From positions 24,011,847-24,075,846 of the forward strand of contig OX463859.1 of the NCBI GenBank assembly GCA_949825065.1: a stretch of 64,000 nucleotides of DNA, written 5' to 3'. Below are positions 1 through 11,000 of this stretch, in pieces. The DNA is from Odontocerum albicorne. Lineage: Eukaryota > Arthropoda > Insecta > Trichoptera > Odontoceridae. Within the stretch, counting starts at the first letter, position 1, and every line of letters begins with the position of its first letter. Below the pieces are notes generated by a model that worked only from the letters and a program-made list of their open reading frames with translations, did not search any database and had not been told where the DNA came from. The position numbers and the translations under genes were made by a program.

Positions 1-659
1 CTATTTATTTCGAGGTCAAAATTCTTTATTTAAAGGGCATCATCAACCATGTGTTTGAACCATAAGTAACTGGTTAGATTTTTGTAATGTACATAAAATG
101 TTTGGTATTGTGGTACAGAGGCTTGGAAATGAACATATAATATAAAAGGTGACAGCAATTTTGGAATTTTCGATCTGTGCCTAATATCTATTGGTTATTA
201 TCTCATCGATGTAAGTGAAGCTTTTCACCCCACATAAGATTTAAATGGTGGTAATCTGAAATAGTTTAGATACACGCATACATTTAGTTTTTGAAGTATT
301 CATTTGTAGACCAATATTTACATCAGTTTTAAGAGTTCAAAACATAGAATTTAGTCCTCTGTGGTCATCAGTTATGAAGAAATCATTAGCATCCAAATAT
401 ATATAAGATATTTGTTATGTTTTCAACAATATATAATGTGATATGTTGTTAATGGCTAAAATAGCCTATGGTTATGTTAAGTAGGAGGGGTGAACGAAGA
501 ATTCCCTGTCACAGTCCAGTTTTAACAGAAAGAAAAAGAATCTGATAGACTTCAATCAATCTTCACTGATCTGTATATTAATTTTCATAGGTTACTATAG
601 TATAAATGTATTAGTTAATATACTACATTAAATTAACTGTGTTCCATAGATTTCATATT
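1..659. other. AT-rich intergenic stretch, nothing recognised
   Basis: No reading frame of note, no repeat matching others in the window and no splice-bounded coding segment was seen here on either strand. Confidence 0.5.
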
Positions 660-956
660 AGGTACTATAATGAGGTGCATGACTGTACAGTAACGTATTG
701 AACTTCCGTGCGAAAGGTCGCCGGTTCGAACTCCGCACTATGCTGCTTCCCTCGAATGACAGACATTTTTTTCGCCTAGTATTCGGGGAGATATAAAGAT
801 ACCTATGACTTCATAAAGATACCTATGAAAATAAAACATTCCGGTGTACTCCGATGGTCTCACTTCTCCACGGCAGTTTCGCTTTTCAACTGAATTGATG
901 TTGGAATGGCAGGGGAATCCTCAACTGTGATGCCCAACAATGATGAGGTACTATAA
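660..956 (+). mobile_element. tRNA-derived SINE with 11-bp target site duplication
   Basis: The element (671-945) is flanked by the direct repeat AGGTACTATAA at 660-670 and 946-956, as expected for LINE-mediated insertion. Its 5' part is tRNA-like: an A-box-like stretch starts near 671 (TGAGGTGCATGAC) and a good B box, GGTTCGAACTCC, lies at 723-734. The body carries the segment CGCCTAGTATTCGGGGA. A second copy, in minus orientation and split by a mariner, lies at about 24490-25985. The 3' end is a short GATG-like tail, not poly(A). The SINE class is firm; the parent LINE is unknown. Confidence 0.8.
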
Positions 957-1417
957 ATTCAGCCGGTTGTTTTCCTTGGAAGCTGGTATTTCTTGAAGTT
1001 GTTAGTAAGGTTTTTTTTTGTTCGCAGGTATTTTTACAAATTAATACTTTTGTTCACAGGTTTGAAACAGGCATTTCTCGAATCTAAGTAGTTAGTAAGT
1101 CTTTTGTTCGCAATATTGACCAATATCTTTGAAAATATTCCCAGCAAAGGTATTAATTAGTCTATAGTTTTCCAAGACATACATACGATCTCAATTTTTA
1201 TCTATAGAACATATTTTTACTAGTTTAAGAGCATTTGAAAATGTTTGTCATAAAACTGTTATTAATTATAGGTGTCGGTTGTTTTTACCTCTTCCTTTTA
1301 GTTGCTGTTGTATTTATTACTTTCTCCAGAAACTTGTGTCAACACATGTTTATTTTGCAATGTCAACATAAAGCTGTATTTCTTTTTGCCTGATTGTGTT
1401 TTGTATGGATCCTCTCT
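957..1417. other. Intergenic, nothing recognised
   Basis: Low-complexity T-rich sequence with no coding signal or recognisable element. Confidence 0.4.
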
Positions 1418-1650
1418 GCAGAAAAAACTATAACAGTTTCTTGAGCAATCTTGTTGAACACTTACTTTTTCTACACGTTTCTTGTGTAAGAAATTCCAGA
1501 TTATTCATATTTTCTGCTTTTCTCCCATAGAAAATAGAGGAAAATAGGAAATATGAATAATCTAGAATTGCTAACACAAGAAAAGAGTAATATAAACAAG
1601 TGTTGTTGTCACCAAGATTGTACGAAAAATAGTTTTTTTTTTCTATAGAA
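1418..1650. repeat. Imperfect foldback repeat, MITE-like
   Basis: Two arms of about 80-100 bases pair across a short centre near 1530. TTCTTGTGTAAGAAATTCC on the left returns as its reverse complement at about 1560-1582, and the outer AAAAAACTAT and CAATCTTG blocks are also mirrored. Short open frames inside come from the arms and are not genes. Confidence 0.55.
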
Positions 1651-2220
1651 AGAATATCAATATAAAACAAACAAGAAAGACAGACAGAGGAAGAGAAATA
1701 AAAAGTAGATTATACGACTTATTTTTGGAATTATTTTTGGGCAAACTAAAGAAAGGATTTTTTTTTTCTCTTCTATTCACTTTTTTGGGGGAGGCAGTAG
1801 TTTCATCATTCTTATTAGGACATCAATATGTCCATAATGCCGTTCTGATATTGAGCGGTTCAATACGCATTGATGAACAAAATAGGGAAGATGGAACGAA
1901 TTATACAAATGCCAGAAACAAGAATTTTCTAGGTCAGTAGGTGACTTCAGGAGGAAGCAGGTGGAGCAGTCGAGACTGGACTGAGTGTGGAGGAAGAAAT
2001 GTTAGCCAGAGATTAAGGTGGAGATGGAGAGAGAGTAAAGAAGGGGAAATTATGAATATCGGGCGAGTGTTAAATAAAAAGAAAGATATTTTGCTTAAAG
2101 ATTTGCCTTTGTTTATTTTCAAAATTTATTAATGTTATGTTTCAAATACATATATTTCTTTATAAATTATTTTTGTATTTAATTGGCATATTGTGATGTA
2201 TTAATTAAGATGAAAAAGAC
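1651..2220. other. Intergenic with short open frames, no gene supported
   Basis: Open frames of 60-70 codons occur on both strands at 1725-2132. They lack conserved motifs and splice context, and one starts at TTG. A purine-rich patch at 1940-2060 may be a decayed repeat. Confidence 0.4.
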
Positions 2221-2330
2221 CCTGAAATGAGACTACTTAGGACATGTATGAGTAGAATGAATGAAGGAAGAAAAACTGCAAATGTGAGTGAACGGTAAGC
2301 ATGGTAGAAGAAAACCAAAGAAAGTATGTA
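2221..2330 (+). mobile_element. RTE-type LINE 3' fragment
   Basis: Around 2235 the conceptual translation resembles the C-terminal G-H-V-x-R-M-N-E segment of RTE-clade reverse transcriptases. Better-preserved copies of the same segment lie at about 52740-53130 and 57800-57890. It is short and decayed. Confidence 0.45.
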
Positions 2331-2807
2331 ATTTTACATAATTATTCTATAAATAAGTTTCATATGTAATGTTTTCTCCTTATTGTGTAAATGTTTCCAA
2401 CCCTAATTACAATTTACTTATTGTAGAACTAAAATATCTTTAATTATAGAAAGTTATTTTATGTAATATTTCTGTGTGTACACATTTTTAATAAGAGTCC
2501 CACTGAAGATCTGAGTTGGCTGATAAATTATCTCTGGTCAAGACTTGTGTGGCAAGTCACTTGTGACTAATTTGGGGGTTATATCCTATCGATGATATGA
2601 TATTTTTTTCATGCCAACAGTGACACACCTCGGGATTTGGCACACAACTAGCCTTAGCTATGTTTCTCAGCTATACTAGTTGAAATTTATATTGATCTAG
2701 ATTCATTTAATGAATAACTTTTTATAACTACGATATTTATAATTAAGTAAAATTAAAAAATGTATCTCTTAGCATAGTTTTTTACCATTAGTTGATGATA
2801 AAGTTTT

Positions 2808-3098
2808 TTAACCTGTACACCGCGTTAAAAATCAAATTCCACGAATCCTGTGCGCGGCACAATTTCGGCGTTTTTTAATTTCTAAGTTTAAACGCGTATT
2901 TTGTTTAGAACCACTGATATTTGATTACATCACCAAGTAAATATGACATTCAAGTAATTTTCTGATAATAAATAATAGTCATTACTCTTAAGGAGACTCA
3001 TTAAATAAAGGAGATAAACTAAACATTACGTAAAATACACAAAGGAATGCTACAGATCAGATCACAGGCGTTTGTGCTTCCCGCGAGGAACACGTTAA
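2808..3098. mobile_element. TTAA-flanked MITE (piggyBac-type)
   Basis: TTAA at 2808-2811 and 3095-3098 brackets 283 bp. The inner ends are similar inverted repeats: CCTGTACACCGCG on the left, and CGTGTTCCTCGCG as the reverse complement of the right. TTAA duplications are the hallmark of piggyBac elements, but other TTAA-specific families exist. There is no coding capacity. Confidence 0.55.
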
Positions 3099-3797
3099 TA
3101 AGCAAGCTTGCAGTATGACTGTGGTCAAATATGAGTCCAAACTATTATAAAATAAGATTAATTTACTAGAAGCTTTTAAACAATAACGCAGTTTTCTATA
3201 CAAAGTCATTCAATTTTTAATTGTCATTATTTCACTGTCATCATTTTGATATCTGTCTAAACGTCAGAGGAAGCATTACCAGTGTCAATAGTCTGGTAGA
3301 TAATAAAACTGATTTAGTTTTCATACTGATGTTTTTCATTCAACCTGATTAGTTGTGCTCATGAGATGCCTTTTTTAAATTCAAATCACAGTGCTCTTAA
3401 TACGAAATTTTGCTACAAAACAGCGCTATATAAATGATTTTATATAAAATCAAATTAATTTCTGTTACTGTATTAGCCCAAATATAATTCAGCATGGAAT
3501 TGAATACGGCCTTTTGATATTTCATTCAAGAATTTTGAAAAGTAGTCAACATAATTTTAATATTTAACATGTATATTGAAAAAAAACTACATTAACCCTT
3601 TCACTTGCGCGTACTTAAATTAATGTATGGTGCCATTAAATTGACAAAAAAAATTATGTCGTTCAACATCGTTCATATACTGGATCGTTTTGATACATTT
3701 CGCTTTGTGGTGATTACTTTTTATCTTTTCAGAGGATAAAAATGAGAATAAAACACAGAGATGAGACTCCAAAAAAAATTAACAAATCATTAATAAC
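3099..3797. other. Intergenic, nothing firm
   Basis: A possible TTAA element end (TTAACCCTTTCACTTGCG) starts near 3595, but no matching right end was found. No coding signal. Confidence 0.4.
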
Positions 3798-5070
3798 TAT
3801 TGGGTTGATGCAAAAGTAATGATCGTTTTTTACATATACAATTAAACATTTTTTTTTTAGATTTGTAATATTTATTTAATCAATTATATAATTTCCATCA
3901 GTTCTTATAACCTTCTCCCATCTTTCTATCAACTTATTAATACCATTAGTGTAAAATTCCGTGGATTTTGATGCGAAAAATGTAGTAAGGGATGTTTTTA
4001 CCTGCTCTATTGTATCAAATTTAATATCATTTAAAAAAATTTGCAGTGATCGGAATAAATGAAAATCGGAAGGAGCAAGATCTGGAGAATACGGTGGATG
4101 CTTGATAACATCCCAATTCAACTCATTTAGCTTGTGTTGGGTCATCATAGCCACATGTGATCGCGCGATGTCGGGATGAAACACTACCCCTTTTCTGTTT
4201 ACCAATTCTGGTCTATCCTTTTGAAGGGCGATGTTCAATTTGGATAATTGCTGACAATATTGTTCTGTTGTAATTGTCTGATTGCGTTCCAAGAGTTCAA
4301 AATACACAATACCCTTACAATTCCACCAAATACAAAGCATTACTTTTTTGATGGATTTCGGCCTTCGAAGTTGTTAATGGGGCTTGTCCAGGTATAGCCC
4401 AATGTCTTTTTCTTGTCACGTTGTTGTACACGACCCATTTCTCATCTCCTGTTACCAAACGATGCAAAAAAGGTTCATGTTTTTGTCTCGCACTCAAAGC
4501 AAAGCACGTTGAAACATGATCCAATAAATTGGCAGCCGACAATTGATGAGGTATCCAAACGTTGTACCGCGAAACCATCCCCATACGCTTCAAATGTCTT
4601 AATACAGTTGTTTGGTTGACTCCCATCATCGACACGATCTCCCTGGTGGTTAGACGTGGATTTGTGTCAATTATGACTTTTAACTTGTCGTCATCAGACT
4701 TCAATGGCCGCCCGGTACGTGGTTTATCAAATAGTGAAAAATCCTCAGATCGGAATTTTGTAAACCATCTTCGTACCTGTCGAACTTTGATGACATCTGC
4801 TCCATACACGTCGCAAATGTTTTTGGTTGCCACACTCGCGGTATTGTCTTTACGGAATTCATAAAGTAAACAATGACGTAAATGCACTTTATCGACCGAC
4901 ATTTTGAAAAAATACGAGGGCTTTTCACTGTACTCTGGCCAGGCCAAAACTGAATAGAAAGTAGAGGGAAAGCATCCTTTATACAATGGAATCATTTAAA
5001 AGAAGATACTATTCATCATTTCTTACCTGGGATCATAAAAAACGATCATAACTTTTGCATCAACCCAATA
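3798..5070 (-). mobile_element. Near-complete mariner element, transposase on minus strand
   Basis: The element (3800-5068, 1269 bp) has TA duplications at 3798-3799 and 5069-5070. Its terminal inverted repeats begin TTGGGTTGATGCAAAAG and remain similar for about 30 bases. Length and layout fit a full-size mariner. Confidence 0.9.
3876..4902 (-). pseudogene. Mariner transposase (DD34D) with one frameshift
   Basis: This encodes a mariner transposase, which cuts and pastes the element between its inverted repeats. Translation starts at the ATG at 4902-4900 and runs as an N-terminal DNA-binding region with a paired helix-turn-helix (the second helix near TTREIVSMMGV). The catalytic triad is present: D in TGDEKW, D in HPDIARSH, and D in the YSPDLAPSD block 34 residues later. 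The frame is broken once: the first half ends near 4315 and the second resumes from 4340, consistent with a one-base deletion in the T/A run at about 4344-4349. The second catalytic block has HPDIARSH where HHDNARPH is more usual. Otherwise it is nearly intact, so insertion was probably recent. Confidence 0.9.
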
Positions 5071-5800
5071 TATTTAAATTTTTTCCACAAAAATTACACT
5101 AGTTTTAATTCATTAAAAAGAACACCAAAAGTTAATATTTTGCTAAACAAGCACATAATCTGCAATGACGTGTAAATAGAAACTAGTAGATCAAGTATAC
5201 TGTGTCTGAAATCTGTTTTTTTTTTACTCAGTACCACATTATTAGTTTTTTATGCAACTTTTGCAACCATAACTTTGAAGTTCTGATAACCTTTGCTCTC
5301 AACTCAATGGATAGAAAAAAAAACTAATATTTAAACAAATGTATTGTATTAAACAACCGTCCAGTACAAAAGCAAAAATGTGTTTTTGTTATTTCTCAAA
5401 TATAATGCGAGTCCTTATGATAAAAAGAAGTAAATGGTCCGAAAACATTGCGTTATATTTGGGCTAGTACTCGAATGGTATTTATTATCGACTTATTCAT
5501 AAACCTATTCAAATGATTTCTATCATTAAATACTCTGCTTTCAAATAATCTGATACTGAATTAAACTTATTGCATTTTATAAACATTAAGTTGTTAAAAA
5601 ATCACTGTGTTTGTAATACTTATCAAATAAATGTCTCTATATGTATTTTACATATTCATACATTTTTTAATTTTTTTTTATGATATAAGCATGATAACAA
5701 TAGATTTGTATAACATTATATTAATAAAAAATATTGATATGTGAAGTTTTCTTTTATTTTTGTTATTTGTTATTATGGATTAAACTTGGGTTCACCACAT
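5071..5800. other. AT-rich spacer, nothing recognised
   Basis: Homopolymer-rich sequence with no coding or repeat signal identified. Confidence 0.4.
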
Positions 5801-5809
5801 ACATACACA

Positions 5810-6660
5810 ACCGTTGTCCAAATGTTCATTCACTCAAGTGAGTCTTTTTTCGACTTGTTTTTCGGACAGTAGTGATTTCTTCACCGTGCTTTGAAATTTC
5901 ACTCCATGAGCTAGTAAACGTCTTCTTATAGTGCCACATGACACAATTAGACCCTTTTCACACCAAACTGCCCGTCCGCTGCGCAATGATAGAGGAGGGT
6001 TCTTCTCAAACACCCTTAAAATCACTCCTTTTTCATCATTTTCTGTGCAGTGCCACGATCTGGTAGGTCATCGACGTTTTTTACGTCGGAATAGCATTTC
6101 ACCCACTTGCAAATCTATGTCGTTTTGGTAAAGAGGTACAAGTCATCAATTACTTATTTGTCAATTTGAAGTTTTGCAACACTTGTATTCCTGAAATACA
6201 GACCTCAGGTAAATTTTAAAGGTAAACTTTGAATACATAAATAATTTATGTATTCAAAGTTTACCTTTAAAATTTACTTGAGGTCTGTATTTCAGGAATA
6301 CAAGTGTTGCAAAACTTCAAACTGACAAGTAATTGATGATTTGTACCTCTTTACCAAAACACCATAGAAATGTCTTCGACTTTCTCATGTGCTAAGCAGC
6401 GGCTCCGTACGACATTTTCTCTCCTTTCGGATGTGTACACAGAAACATGGCTTCATAACGTGATGCGTATGCGGCACTCGTGAAATATGTTCTTGTGTAA
6501 CCAAGGTCGAACGACAACTGAGTTTTTATGTACAAAGCATCTTGGGGGAAGGGCCCTGCACCTGCTCACGTTTGAATCTACCCTCTAACGATTTCCAAGA
6601 AAAAATGTAGCCGTACACGCTGTTATCAAACAGACTGTACAGTAAAAGTCCATTAATTAG
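5810..6660 (-). mobile_element. Tc1-like element remnant
   Basis: On the minus strand the N-terminal part of a Tc1-type transposase is readable. Segments such as SLRSGRAV, CEKGLIVSC and RRRLLAHG at 5834-6025 match the longer copy at 48590-50580. Near 6620-6655 the remnant ends in a GTACACG...TCAAACAGACTGTAC motif like the one at 50545-50575. The catalytic domain is missing, and the remnant is split by the palindrome at 6122-6360. Confidence 0.75.
6122..6360. repeat. Palindrome of about 240 bp inserted in the Tc1 remnant
   Basis: The arms run outward from a centre at about 6243 (GAATACATAAAT/ATTTATGTATTC) to GTTTTGGTAAAGAGG on the left and CCTCTTTACCAAAAC on the right. They are nearly identical apart from small indels. 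Transposase sequence continues on both sides, so the palindrome is an insertion (foldback or MITE). Confidence 0.85.
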
Positions 6661-6803
6661 AACAGCAATAATTACCATTTTATAGGTCACATATTTTTGC
6701 AGTCTTCGTAATAAATTTTACTGAGAATTCTAAAAACCAGATATTTCATGTTTTTCGCCAAATAATTCAAAATTTTCCACGTAAATCACGGATCTACATA
6801 GTA

Positions 6804-7230
6804 CAGGGGTCAGCAGACTTTCTAGTGAGAAGAGCCAAATATTCATTAAACAGAATCTCAACATTTTCATAGAGCCGCAACATGAATTTCCACTGCAGCT
6901 ATATGAATTTTAATGACGAAAAAAAAACGAGATAAAGTCAAGATTTTTATTTAAAACTCAAAATCACAATACAGTCGTAGGCTACTTATTAGAATATAAT
7001 ATATGGGAGTTATAAGCTTCAGTAGCTCAGTACACTACTTATAAAACAAGAAAACCTAGATAATTAAAACACTAATAAAACATAATATTGTGCCGTTTGT
7101 ATTAGTTCGGCCGCCGTGTTCATGCTCTTCTGATGAGGCTGCGGATTGGAGGTGAAGCTGGAGCTGAAGAGTCGCAAATGCCTTTGAAAAGAGCTGCATG
7201 CGGCTCGCGAGCCGCGGTTTGCCACCCCTG
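6804..7230. mobile_element. hAT-type MITE or remnant
   Basis: The left end CAGGGGTCAGCAGACTTT and the reverse complement of the right end, CAGGGGTGGCAAACCGCGG, resemble hAT termini. Internal GAGCCGC/GCGGCTC motifs are also typical. No matching 8-bp duplication was found, so one end may have moved. An 85-codon minus frame inside is not a gene. Confidence 0.6.
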
Positions 7231-7377
7231 GCTTAAACTGACCACATTGTGAACGACTGCTCAACGCAGCCTGGAGGACTGAGAGAGCTGCATCCCTTTT
7301 CATCGGGTGCGCTGTCTCCATACGGAAAGCTTGATATAAATAGGAACAAAAAAGAAGTAGATACTTCTATTTCAACT

Positions 7378-7498
7378 AAAATGTAGTTAATAAATCTCAT
7401 ATCCGCATGGTATGGAAGAAATGAAATCTATCGAAATTGAAATGTAATTAATAAATCTTCTAAAATCTGCACGGTATGGCAGAAATGAAATCTGTCGT
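7378..7498 (+). repeat. Two tandem copies of a ~60-bp unit upstream of NDOR1
   Basis: Copy one starts at about 7378 and copy two at 7440. Both contain AAATGTA.TTAATAAATCT, GGTATGG.AGAAATGAAATCT and TCG. They lie about 600 bp upstream of the NDOR1 start codon. Confidence 0.65.
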
Positions 7499-7929
7499 CG
7501 CAATATATTCAAGATGAAGCATAATGTAACGCAACTGAGGGGTTTTATATTCACTGCCATTGTTGATTTGGTGTTGAAAAAAATATGGAGAAAAAAATAT
7601 CACTGACACAAGCGCTGTTGATGAAAATCTCTTTATTTTACAGAAAGTTATGCATTTTAGCAAATATAAAAAAAAACCACGTATGGTACATACATCGCCA
7701 TGTGAAATAACGAGATCCCATGAAATCGGTATTACTTGACACTGGCGTATACTCCTTCATATATAAATAATAGCCATTATTTGAAAAGGAAAAATCTTCA
7801 CGTCGCTATTGTAAATGTACTTTTCAATGCACTCACGAATTTTCTTACTAACGCTCTCTGTCTCTCTCTCTCTTTGGCTCTGAGAGAGGCAAAAACATTA
7901 TCATGACACTCAACAGCGTTATGACAGAT

Positions 7930-8081
7930 TCAACGAAATGTTACAATTGTAATGGCAACTATTCCACTAAACGTCAAAAATTCCACTAAACGTCAATAAC
8001 CTAAAATTTTGACATTTCAACACTAATATTATATATATTAGTAAATATCACTATCTTTTTTTTTTTACATTAATAGTAAAA
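7930..8081 (+). promoter_or_regulatory. Probable NDOR1 promoter/5' region
   Basis: This is the segment just before the NDOR1 start codon. It holds a near-perfect 17-base direct repeat (TTCCACTAAACGTCAA at about 7966 and 7981) and the motif TTTTGACATTTC at 8007-8018. The latter is shared with the 5' regions of IMP4 and THOC3. No TATA box is clear in the AT-rich background. The promoter call rests on position and shared motifs. Confidence 0.45.
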
Positions 8082-11000
8082 ATGGTTGGTAAAGATAGAG
8101 TACTTATTTTATATGGAAGCCAGACGGGCACAGCCCAAGAATTGGCTGAAAATATTTGGAGACAGTCAAGATATCGTAATATCTGCGGTCCAATAATGGC
8201 CATGGATGATTATAAAATAGAAGAGCTTGTCAAAGAGAGATTCGTTATATTCGTATGTTCTACAACAGGTCTAGGTGAAGAGCCTGACAACATGAAAAAG
8301 TTTTGGAGATTTTTACTTCGTAAAAGATTGCCTAGTAATTCGTTATCCAATTTAAAGTTTGGTGTTCTGGGATTGGGTGATTCGAGCTATTCAAAATTTA
8401 ATTTCCCTGCCAAAAAACTGCACAAAAGATTGCTACAGTTGGGAGGAACGAGTCTTTTAGACATTGGTGAGTATTGTTTATTGTTCGTAATTGCATGGGC
8501 TAGCGATACTACTAGACGTAAAGAAGCAGCAACACTCGCACACGTCTAGCGTATACGAGTAATGTTTTCAGACCCTTTTTTAGATATTTTAAATTTATAT
8601 CTTCTATACTACTTGTATGAATCTACAAGAGTCGTATAGAAGGTACAAGAAATTTGAGAAATTTAGAAACATGTGGACAATCAAAGATTCTAATTTTGAA
8701 AGTAAAAGGCCTTTATAAAAAGAGAGTATGCGTAAAAAAGTGTATGGACGTGAAAAAAGCGAAGGATGTGTACCAAGATAGAATAAGGTGGAGATTTGAT
8801 CTCTCTGTTTACCCCAATAGGGATGGGGCAGAATGGTGATGATGATCATAGAAGTATCCCTTGGACCTTGAATTCGTGGAATACCACTATGCCTATTGTT
8901 AATTACTGCACACTATAAATGACTGTTGTATTGGACGTGTGCGGTCACCCTTGTGTGTGTATAGACTTGTATGTGTTATTGTATTTGTGTAATCCTAGAT
9001 CTGTATTTGATATGATATTTGAAAATGTAAAATTTGATGTTCTTGTAAAAATATGTTTGTTTGACTCCGATCGTGTTCGCGACCGCAAGGGAAATAAAGG
9101 ACTTGCGGGCGTCGTGAGTAGGCCACGGGCCGGTCGGTTTAAGCAGTGCTAGAAACCCCGAAAGTTGTTGTTTTTCGCGGAGAATGGGCGCTTGTGATGA
9201 CCGACCGACCATTAATAAGGAAGGTCCCTTTTTAGGGAAAATTATATTCTCAGTAACAACTGACTCTACTGTGTTTTACTTTGAGACCTGCTACCGACCT
9301 GACTGAGAAAAATCTCTCCACCCCGCTACCTTCTTCTTCTGGATCTACGCTTTGGAATTCACTACCTCAATTCTCCGAGCGCTGCGCAGCAACCAACGCA
9401 TCTAGTTACAGTTCATTTGTACCCTGTCCGGTACAACTGTGTTGGTCCTATTACAATAATAACAATCTAAAACTGTGTAGAAAGTCTGAATATGACAAAT
9501 TCAGTCCTTTTTTAAGTATTACAAAGTATTTGAAAGAAAAAAATCTGATATAATAATTTTAAATTATTTTAGAAATTGCGTCGTATAATGTCAAGTCTAG
9601 CTCGACATAGGAGTTGGCGTAAGAAATATGATGCCGAGTCACACTCGACATAGGAGTGGTAAGGGTTAATAGACTTATCCTTTTGTATATAGGGCAAGGA
9701 GCTTCAGTACTTTCAGCATGTCTGCATGTTCTTTTTCCATTGGGTCCTGATAACTAGCAACAGTTCTATATGATTTGACTCGACCTGCTGCTGTTTGCTC
9801 TCAGTCGAGCTGAGCGTTTATGTCATGCAGTTCTTATATCTCTTGCACTGTCTACCATGCTTTATTCTGCCCTCTGTCAGCTCACCAAAGAGGATATTTC
9901 TTAAGAATTTGTAGTCAGGAATATGAGCTATATGTCCAGACCTACGCAGGCAAGCACTGTACAATCACTTGACAAATAAATCAGTTTATCTTCGGATGCA
10001 GCAGTATATAACTACCACAAAAAGAGTGATACGTGAGAAGTCACATTTTAAAAATGCCACCTGGTAGCTGACCAAAACTTGCATCTTTTCATCACCCTGT
10101 AGACTCAATTATTCGGACATCCACCATCTACTGGTATTGTGATTAGAAGATTCATAATGTTTGCCTAACGTAGGAGGACATGGAGTGCTGGACTGAGAAC
10201 TGATCTAGATAGAGTTTTCTAGCAGCATTGATTTGTTTCTGACTGAACAAAAAGGTGTTGAATCAAATTGGATTGTTATATGAAACTTTTTTTAGCAACT
10301 TTTGTCTTCGGTTTATGTGAAAATGTAAAATCTGTGTAATTGTAATGCTCAAAATCTGTGTAACTGTAAAGATCAAAGGTTTTAAAATTATTCATATTAC
10401 TTTTAAGTTTACGAAAAATTTGGATGAAAATGTTTGATAGACACATTTTTGTATTTAAAATATTAATTATTTTCTCTCATTAGGTCTTTGTGATTATCAG
10501 CATGATTTGGGTAATGATGCTGTTTTTGAACCTTGGATCGGCAAACTGTGGCAGATTTTAGCAGAATATTTGCCTGGAGTTGATACTTCTGTTCGGGGAA
10601 GCCCATGGCTACAATTTATACCCAGATGGAAGATAAATTCTCTTAAAGAACAAACTAATACAAATGATCAAGAAGAATGTCAAGATTTATATTATTCTGG
10701 TACAAATTTACACCAATTCACAGAAAAGCCTTTTTTGATGTATTTGAATAATAATACAAGAACAACATCTGATAGCCATTTTCAGGTAAAAAGGATAATT
10801 TAATAATATTTTTCCCAAAACTTTCTTCTAAAATAACTTAATTTGTATCGAAGCACGTTTTACCAAGTTAAGAGTTAGTTGTAATTTTTATTTGGCAAAA
10901 GGCAAGAAACATAAGAAATTCATTAATATCTTTAGATTGACAAACTGTTCATATTCACGCTAAGCAAGTAGGGCCCCAGGTAGATTTTAGGCAGATTCCC

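Noticed and set aside
1725..2132. Two overlapping short frames
   Set aside because: One starts with TTG. Neither has motifs, splice context or repeats in the window.
7064..7321. 85-codon minus frame
   Set aside because: It lies largely within the hAT-type MITE at 6804-7230. Its residues are translated terminal repeat sequence.
8082..8549. Reading NDOR1 exon 1 through to the stop at 8549 as a stand-alone flavodoxin
   Set aside because: The family alignment continues exactly at the donor after 8466 into the exon at 10484. The read-through residues are not flavodoxin-like.
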